This document shows, piece by piece, positions 57,522-64,000 of a DNA stretch of 64,000 bases. The notes under the pieces are model-generated. The model had not been told where the DNA came from and did not search any database. It was given only the letters and a program-made list of their open reading frames with translations. The translations under genes and the position numbers were made by a program. This DNA comes from Ceratodon purpureus (lineage: Eukaryota > Streptophyta > Bryopsida > Pseudoditrichales > Ditrichaceae). Numbering within the stretch: position 1 is the stretch's first letter; every line of letters begins with the position of its first letter. The DNA lies in assembly GCA_014871385.1 (NCBI GenBank), contig CM026428.1, positions 1,585,088 to 1,649,087 on the forward strand, in the 5' to 3' direction.

Positions 57522-57548
57522 TTAGGGGTTAGGTTAGGGTTTAGGGTC
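57522..57548 (+). repeat. Telomere-like tract in the transposase intron
   Basis: The tract contains ttaggggttaggttagggtt and ttaggg, near-copies of the plant telomere heptamer TTTAGGG. It lies at the exon 2 side of the copy 2 transposase intron. Copy 1's shorter intron has only gggttagg-like traces. Confidence 0.6.
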
Positions 57549-57585
57549 CGATTACTGACTGTGGAGCAAACACACTGCCCCTAGC

Positions 57586-57906
57586 AAGAATCCTCGGCAC
57601 CGAGGGAAATTGCAAAGGGCTGCAAGGCTGCTGCATTCGGGGCTAGCTTATGGCATGGAGCATCAGGAAAGAGCAGACTGAGTACCCCCAGGAAGAGTGA
57701 TCGACACGGAGGCAAATTGCCAAGGGCTGCAAGGCTGCTGCATTGGGCTCTAGGACATGGCACGGAGCATCAGGAAAGAGCAGACTCAATACCTCCACCA
57801 AGAGTCCTCGGCACCGAGGCAAATTGCCAAAGGCTGCAAGGCTGCTGACTTGACGGTAGGTCATGGCACGGAGCATCCGGAAAGAGTAGAGTTTGTACCT
57901 CCAGCA
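57586..57906. repeat. 107-bp tandem repeat, three units, inside the copy 2 transposase intron
   Basis: Units begin with aagaatcctcggcaccgagg at 57586, aagagtgatcgacacggagg at 57693 and aagagtcctcggcaccgagg at 57800, exactly 107 bp apart. All contain gctgcaaggctgctg and ggagcatc(a/c)ggaaagag. They enlarge the intron from about 106 bp (copy 1) to more than 400 bp. Confidence 0.95.
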
Positions 57907-60138
57907 GGATACTTATGATGCGACAGAGATTGAAAGGCGGAGAGGTTGCTTACCAATTCCATGAAGCCTCCCCATTGGCGATAGCGGTGGTGCCAGAACG
58001 AAAGCCACGTCTCCATATTGGAGAGCCCTTTTCCAGTTGCAGCGCCGGATGACATCCACCATGCTCGGATTGCCAAGAATTTTGTTTCAGCTTCGGCTAG
58101 TGTCGTCGCGTTCTTGTACTACTGGCAGAGTTTGATGTGCTGCGCTCGGAGGTCCTGTCGAATGTTTGCGTTTGTATGTTGCTCCAAAGACTACCTCCAA
58201 TGGAATAGGCATGTCCTCTCCCTATCAATCATCATCTCGGAGGCGTCACCGCTTCCATAGATAATTCAAACTGCGTTCCAGTTTGCTTGCGCACGGTCCG
58301 CCATGAAGCCCTTAAAGTTAACTCTCAAGACCCCGTGAGTCTCCATGATGGCATTCAAATTCTTCCAGAGGACGGACTGGGCTGCCGTGTCCTCTGACTG
58401 CATGTCGCACGCTGAGATTGTCATTATCCGACAGTACGTGGGGTGGTAGACGTGGCAGGCCATTGTTACCAAATCCCTAACTCGCCTCACGTGGTCAAAC
58501 ATGATCCACGCATCCTCCAAGTCACCACCTGTCTGCATACGCTTAACTAGATCGACTCCACTACCCGGCCCTACCTCAGACATCTTGAAGACATACACCT
58601 TCGCCGCATCATCGCCTTGTCCTGGGAACATGTTGTTTTGGATGAACTTCTAGTTGCTGAAGCCTCGCAGCATCCTGATGCCATCCATGGTCCCAAAGCG
58701 CCTAACATTCTTGAACGATGTAATGCAATTTCGAATGTTTGGGGAAGAGAGGTGCTACAGCGGTCAAATATTGGTTCGAGCTCCTCCAATTCCAGAATCT
58801 TCTGCGGTTCACCTTCCTTGGCCAGAAGTAACGGGCCTAGCAGCTCCTTCGCAGTTTTGAGGACGATGGCGGACGGAGTACGCTCCACCTGCTCCTTGAT
58901 CAAGTTCTCTGTATGTTCGATAGCGTCGCGGTTCTCCCCGGACTTCACTGGATGATCGTGAGTTCCCAAGTGAACACACGCTCTCGTCATGTGAGGTCCC
59001 GCACTGACGTAGTATATCCTTGCAGGGCAAAGCGCAACGCAGGTCAGCGGTGTATTGCAAGATTTACAGACCACAATGGAACTCTGCGGCGGGTTCGATC
59101 CAACTTCAAACAGTCTCTCAGATTTCCCATCCCATTCAGTCTTGTTCCCTACCGAAGTCCTGTTTTCATGTGTCAAATACTCACATTTGACATTGTCACA
59201 ACGGAGATGGCCAAGGCACGATGAAGAACGGAAGACCAACTTCAGGTCGTTTTGAATATTCGAAGTCACTGTGCGAGTCCAAGGGTGTCCATTGTGTTTC
59301 CTATCCATTCCCCGTAACTGCTTTGCAGCGGAGTGATGGGCGTGAGGGCCTAGGGGTGGGAACTCAAAAATGACATCGCCGTTGTACTGAGGTGGAAGGT
59401 ACTGAACTTCCTGCATTCTAATTGCATTAAAATTGATGCGCGACAGAACACTCTTGGACCTCTTACGGGCGCTAAGCTTCATGAGGCACTGAACAACACT
59501 TTCTGAAAGGGAGACTGCAGCGGTAGATGGAACGGCTGACTTCACGGAAGCAACTACTTCCTCAGGATTCTCAAGTGCAATTGGCAATGTCGTGTCCTTC
59601 CTCTCAGGGACTACTGTCGTCTCGACTACGTTTTCACTATCAGAATCACTTAACTCATAAATGGTTTGAAGTCCTGGCTGTGTCTTAACTTTCCTCAACG
59701 GCGGATCAGACTCAATGCACACTGTTGTGGACGATCGGGGGGTAAGCAATTCAATAGAAGCACCTAAGACAGACTCTGTAATTCTGTAGACTCTATACTT
59801 CCTAGGTTTAAGCAACCAAAACGTCTCAATCCCCTTCTAAGTTGACAACTGACCCACTGCATGCGAGAGTTCGCCAATGATGTCGTCAAAAATCTCCTCT
59901 TCTACATGAAGTGATTCCTCCTTGAACTGGAAGCGAAGACTCAGAGTTGTAGAACTGATCATAGCACACCCATCTACACCCAAAGGAAACGTAATCGGAA
60001 CAGAATGCGAATCTGCACGAAGGTAAGCCATACTGTGGACAGGAAGACCTCACGGCAACAGCGAGATGTGAAAAAGCAGACACAACAGAGGAGACGATCA
60101 CATAACAATACCTACCCTTCTGGGAAATGCTATTCTGC

Positions 60139-60180
60139 GAGCGATGAGCGGTGAGCGGTGAGCGGTGAGCGGTGAGCGGT
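60139..60180 (+). repeat. 7-bp GAGCGGT array, copy D (most regular)
   Basis: One gagcgat is followed by five perfect gagcggt heptamers, then aactttgcgg and attttgatgtttttgg, shared with copy C. It lies about 110 bp upstream of the copy 2 transposase start. Confidence 0.95.
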
Positions 60181-60524
60181 AACTTTGCGGAAATTTTGAT
60201 GTTTTTGGTGAAGTTTCTCACTCTATAACTGCAGCATGTTGGTTTTATTTTTATTTTTATAACAAGGAGTATGACCTTAAAAACACCTATCACCGTGCGT
60301 GCCTATTCCCGTGCATGCATGGATATGGATTTAGGTAATGAAGACTATTTGATCATTTAGGAATCTTTTATGAATATAGTCTTATCCTTTACTTAGTATC
60401 TAAGTCTATTATCAATATAAAGTAAGACTAATATGAATATAAAGTATAGCCAAGTAACATCATGAAAACAGATTTCCAGCAAGCATCTGGTTGAACTAAC
60501 CGTGACAAAAGAAAAAGAATTAAG
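60181..60524. other. AT-rich spacer
   Basis: No gene or clear repeat was found beyond the sequence shared with GAGCGGN copy C. The segment atcaccgtgcgtgcc at about 60289 may be a degenerate element end. Confidence 0.4.
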
Positions 60525-61986
60525 TGCCGGTACCGGCAGTTCAAAAGAGAGTGGGAAAGCATATCCGACGCAAGACATTTTAGGCTATCATGCACACTGC
60601 CGGTGCCGGCAGTTCACTGCAAGGGTTCAACAGAATTCAAATGACCCTAATATGATCTCGAAGATAGCAAGCTTTTTGTTTCAATAATAAATTTACTACC
60701 TGGCCAAGAGTAAAGTTGAGGTTAAGCTTAAAGGTTAAGCACGCAAACATAATTATTTTACATGAAAAAAAACCGAATAAAATTGAAAAAAAAACCTCGT
60801 GATTGACTGGCGGCACTGGAGTCATTAAACAAGTTGAAGTGAACGACAAGCATCATTCAATCTGACTTTTTCGAAAGAGAATTTAATAATAACGTGAAGG
60901 GTATCATGTGACTAAAATGATTGTAAACATCAAATAATTAGGAGTGCCGGCACCGGCAGTCTAAACATCCTGAGAACTTTGCCCAAGTGTGGCTCCATCT
61001 AAGAACAAGAGAGCACGAAGAAATCAGATCAAGGTACATCTTAAGCCTCCACCAGAGTCACATGCTTGAGGCTAACCACGGAATCCGAACGTCACAGGCG
61101 CCTCATTACCTCACTTTGACCAAGACAGAGCCATAGAAACGCCAGCGCAGATTAGAGCATCACAACATGAAACGACGTCGACAGCTTCACATAGTAATTT
61201 CTGGTCAACAACGCGCAGCTATAAGCCAGAATCCGCACTAGCATGTGTTATCAAAACTGCTTCATGTTCCAGCAATCCAATTTCTGAATCACAATCTCCA
61301 ACACTGCTGCCGACAACGGTGTCTAAGAAATTCAATTTGAAACCAGATTATTCAGCAAACACCAACACTCCGAATGGCTCCACTAGGCGATCCTCCTCAA
61401 GCATTAGCAGCAGACTCTCAATTGTGAAGACTCAGCTGGCTCATCAGACCAAAACGGAGGTACGGCTACATCAGACCAAAACAGCACAAGCGCCATGACA
61501 TCGAATTCTAATTTGAACTTTCCGTCTGCTTAAAACGAATTAGTTTACCGAATTCGGAGTGCCGGCACCGGCAGTCTAAATAGATACTAATACAGTAGCA
61601 TCGCCATAGCCTGCGGACGGCTTGGTCACTCGCTTCGTTGGCACTACATAAAACCTTACAGGTATTGCCGGTGCCGGTAATCGTTGTGAAGTTTGTTCAA
61701 AGATTAAAATATGTTGGCTTAGTTCTATCTCATCAATAACCGAAAGCAAATACTACGATCGGAAAGGAGAATGACTCCCAGGATAAGCTTTCTGAATCCC
61801 TACTAAGGAATGTGCCAATACCGGCACAGCCTATTGAGAGAACTCGGATGTTCTGAAAGAAACACATTGATCAGCGTTCAAGTCATTATATCTGGTAATG
61901 AAGCCCTCTAAGCAACCAAAAATCCGAACATACTAAGAACTGCAGACTTGAGAATAGTTGACTCACAAGATCTGCCGGTACCGGCA
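60525..61986. repeat. Seven dispersed TGCCGG-NN-CCGGCA palindromes
   Basis: Copies lie at 60525-60538 (tgccggtaccggca), 60598-60611, 60945-60958, 61560-61573, 61666-61679, 61813-61826 (tgccaataccggca) and 61973-61986. Five keep both 6-bp arms perfectly. Copies 3 and 4 share the longer phrase ggagtgccggcaccggcagt. The surrounding DNA is otherwise ordinary with no ORF of note. Confidence 0.9.
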
Positions 61987-62133
61987 CATCTACGAGAGGG
62001 TGTAAAAGCATAACTTGTACCTACCGACTTAGTCTTTGGAAACCCGACCGTGATACAATACTCAAGAGCAGCACAGTTCAAGAACGGCATTCCAAAGAGA
62101 ACCCACAAGTTTTGCAAGAGAAAGAGAACATAC

Positions 62134-62896
62134 CTTCTTTCTGCTCGCCGTTTTCAGTTGTCTCGGTGTTGTCTCCTTTCGCCTCCGCCTTCGAGCCAGA
62201 TTGAGTACATCGCTCCAGCATCTCCTGCGGTTCAGACTCCCTCGACATGATCTCTGCTTCTATAGTGGCTTGCGATGCCTGCACACCCGCGAGAAGTCAC
62301 CCACGACTCAGCTATGGCGCACTAGAAGCATTAGGGTTAACACCCACCAACTCTAAACACTAGAAAATTGCTAATAAAAAAAAATGAAGGGACAAGAAAG
62401 ACCGCAAGAAATTGATAGACCTTCAAAGGTGAGCAGCAATGAAAACAAATGCAAAGCGGCTAAGGATTCCTGGAAATGATACCTAGTACGGGCTGTCTAC
62501 CATGCGAGAATATAATAAACTAAATTCCAGGTTGGAATAATGAGCTAACTTGTAGTATGAACTCAGGACAAGATGGTGAGATCGATTCCAAGTTCTAATC
62601 ATTTCAAAGAGGCGGCTGTCACTTACTGCTTTGGCACCAGTATTGTTGGAACAGGATTCCTAAACTACATTTTTCTTTTTCTTGCCCCGACGCTCATATT
62701 GCCTTGTGCTATCGACATCTTCTTTCTCCATCTGAGAAGTTTTAGCCACTCTATCGAAATCTAATATCTTCGTTACACCGGCCATTTCTAACTGAGTCTC
62801 CTTCTTCTTCCTTCCCATCTTACTTGCCTCTAACTGCTTCTTAGTACTGTAATAAAACTTGCCTTTCTTTCTCACCTTCCTAGTCTGATTTTGCAT
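62134..62896 (-). CDS. Hypothetical multi-exon gene or gene remnant, minus strand
   Basis: Two coding-like pieces were found. 62896-62660 encodes 78 Lys-rich residues (TRKVRKKGKFYYSTKKQ; ending YERRGKKKKNVV and a stop). 62278-62134 has a GT-AG style acceptor (gtgtgcag) and donor (aag|gtatgttc) and encodes ATIEAEIMSRESEPQEMLER followed by an acidic stretch. Whether they belong to one gene, and in which order they splice, could not be decided. No domain was recognised. Confidence 0.25.
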
Positions 62897-63832
62897 GTTA
62901 CATCAAAAAGAGTACTCTCATACCACACAATAGATTTATGTGCAAGTGATCCAAGTTCTGAAGCTCACTGGCCAGATTTGATTGGTGAGGTTATCATCAT
63001 AAGTCGAACGTGGTGACCATACCAGGCACTTGCTTTCAAAAGAGAAACTAGAAACGACGTTCAGTTTAAATTATAATAACGACACACCTAAAAGCACCAC
63101 CAGATTATAAATAAATCTAAAAAGATGGCAGATATCTAACACTCATAATTACAGATCCAATGGAATGACAGGCATGATTTATTCAAAGTTTAAATTTAAA
63201 TTCCTGAGAACAAATGACCAATCTGAAATATTACTAATCACTTTATTTTCTGTACTGATTAGCTAACTAATTTTACATTCACTGACATGTACATGAATGA
63301 AATCGTAAATTTACTGTAATATCATTTTAAGAGCGTAAGTAAACATCCATCATTCTTTACTTGCTTCATTCGTCAATAACGTTTTAAAAATATTCCTACA
63401 ATCTAGCACAACATTTAGTTTCTAGAAGAATGTCGGTTAGCAAAGCTCGTTACTATCTGCTCTTTCACTGAAGTTATTTTACCACAATCTAAAGAGAATT
63501 TATCTAAATCACCAAATCTAACTAGAATCTATCTAAATGACGGCTACGTCTAATATTGAGTAAACATCTAACGAGAAGGAATTGAACCATGATTCAGATA
63601 TTAAATATATTCTGGAATGACACCGATGCAAAAATAATGACAGCTCCATAATTGATTCATTCTATTTTCCTAGAGTCCTTTTCATCCACTAATATCAGGT
63701 CCTTAGGATTCAATGTAAACAAATGTATAATTCTACATAGAATAAATAGAGTAAGCACAATGTCCAAATCTTCTCAATTTGTGTTTACAAATTCCTTTAG
63801 CTTCACTTCATTCTATCACCACACATCTTAGC
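62897..63832. other. AT-rich region upstream of MULE-like copy 3
   Basis: There is no supported gene. It presumably includes the promoter and left end of the element that starts at 63833, but no terminal repeat or GAGCGGN array was seen. Confidence 0.4.
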
Positions 63833-64000
63833 ATGGCTCACCTCCTTGCAGACAGAGTGTTAGGCATGGCAGTTCTCAGAGCACATGGGGTTGGAATTCC
63901 TCTGACAGTACGTGTAGATGAGGATGGATTGGGACTTGTGACCGCGCAACGCCTTTGCCTCAGATTTCACTTCAGAGAGGAGACTATCTGTTTAGAGGAA
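63833..64000 (+). CDS. Start of a third MULE-like transposase, cut by the window edge
   Basis: ATG at 63833 opens a frame that stays open for 56 codons to the end of the window. It begins MAHLLADRVLGMAVLRAHGV, then GIPLTVRVDEDGLGLVTAQR and LCLRFHFREETICLEE. It aligns with the copy 1 N-terminus (GIPLRFRVHDDGLATVSSLC; LSLRFHFREDSINIGEE) and with copy 2 (LSLRFQFKEESLHVEEE). It is on the + strand, opposite to the other two copies. Intactness beyond 64000 is unknown. Confidence 0.75.
   Translation, partial: MAHLLADRVLGMAVLRAHGVGIPLTVRVDEDGLGLVTAQRLCLRFHFREETICLEE

Larger units (their letters stand above)
56091..60031 (-). pseudogene. MULE-like transposase, copy 2, many stops and frameshifts
   Basis: The order matches copy 1. 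It starts MAYLRADSHSVPITFPLGVD (60031), then LSLRFQFKEESLHVEEEIFD. The Cys/His cluster follows (CDNVKCEYL, CKSCNTPLTC, CVHLGTHDHPV) and the DDE-like core (HVYHPTYCRIMTISACD, FKGFMADRAQANWNAV, CLFHW). After the intron comes CNLAESIHNRW, and finally the SWIM finger (PACTCPNFK, WANCKHLYYMF) and SFNEVKRVLESGLL. Stops include TAG at 59839-59837, 58653-58651, 58193-58191 and 58121-58119, and TGA at 58268-58266. Frameshifts are needed near 58740 and 56180 and in the 56.7-57.4 kb part. Against copy 1 the stops at 58193 and 58121 replace Gln, 58268 replaces Arg and 58653 replaces Trp. It is non-functional. Confidence 0.75.
55047..60131. mobile_element. MULE-like element, copy 2 (decayed)
   Basis: The left end, accgtggacaatcttag at about 55050, resembles the left end of copy 1. 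Inside are a relic of the accessory ORF on + (55440-55544) and the transposase on minus (60031-56091), again convergent. The right end is unclear; the GAGCGGN array D at 60139 begins within about 110 bp of the transposase start. From 55560 to 56090 I see only decayed noncoding sequence. Confidence 0.5.

Overview
The window is nuclear DNA from a land plant, most likely a bryophyte (probably a moss). This is inferred from a plant-type AP-4 mu subunit gene with 13 short exons, a PLS-class pentatricopeptide repeat (PPR) protein without E/DYW domains, GT-AG introns, plant-like MULE, hAT and gag elements and AT-rich intergenic DNA. I cannot name the species from sequence alone.

Layout. The first 11 kb carry the only two host genes that can be called with confidence, both on the + strand: AP4M (752-5874), reconstructed exon by exon, and a PPR gene (8000-10525) whose upstream exons encode an OSB-type PDF motif. 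From 11.5 to 18 kb the DNA is AT-rich and noncoding, with two copies of a MITE-like element. From 18 kb onward nearly everything is transposon-derived. It contains a nearly complete hAT-type transposase gene (18790-21900), a decayed zinc-finger-like reading frame (23999-26089), and a two-gene MULE-like element (26203-31622) in which a transposase and a small acidic ORF converge. Two related gag-like elements then lie in opposite orientation (31630-35140 and 37850-41590) around a repeat-rich gene (35396-37764) whose protein repeat is written over a 22-bp DNA palindrome. Next come a decayed gag with a long coiled coil (41861-44024), a small F-box-like ORF between inverted copies of its own promoter (44158-45470), and a second, truncated hAT copy (45522-47060). 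After a zone of foldbacks and minisatellites (49.5-54.1 kb) there is a second, decayed copy of the MULE-like element (about 55.0-60.1 kb). A region with seven dispersed TGCCGG-type palindromes follows (60.5-62.0 kb). The first 56 codons of a third MULE-like copy run off the right edge (63833-64000).

Common themes. (1) Many transposon reading frames are broken by in-frame stops rather than frameshifts. Of about 22 such stops I found 17 TAG, 5 TGA and no TAA, and where a paralogue or sister repeat gives the original residue it is mostly Gln (CAG) or Arg (CGA). This is what deamination of methylated CHG and CG cytosines would produce. (2) A 7-bp tandem motif, GAGCGGN, occurs four times in the same orientation at element boundaries. 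(3) SUMO-interaction-like acidic motifs recur in the proteins of unrelated elements.

Limits: all calls come from reading the sequence and from remembered family features. No alignment or database search was run, transposon boundaries are approximate, and hypothetical genes are marked with low confidence.
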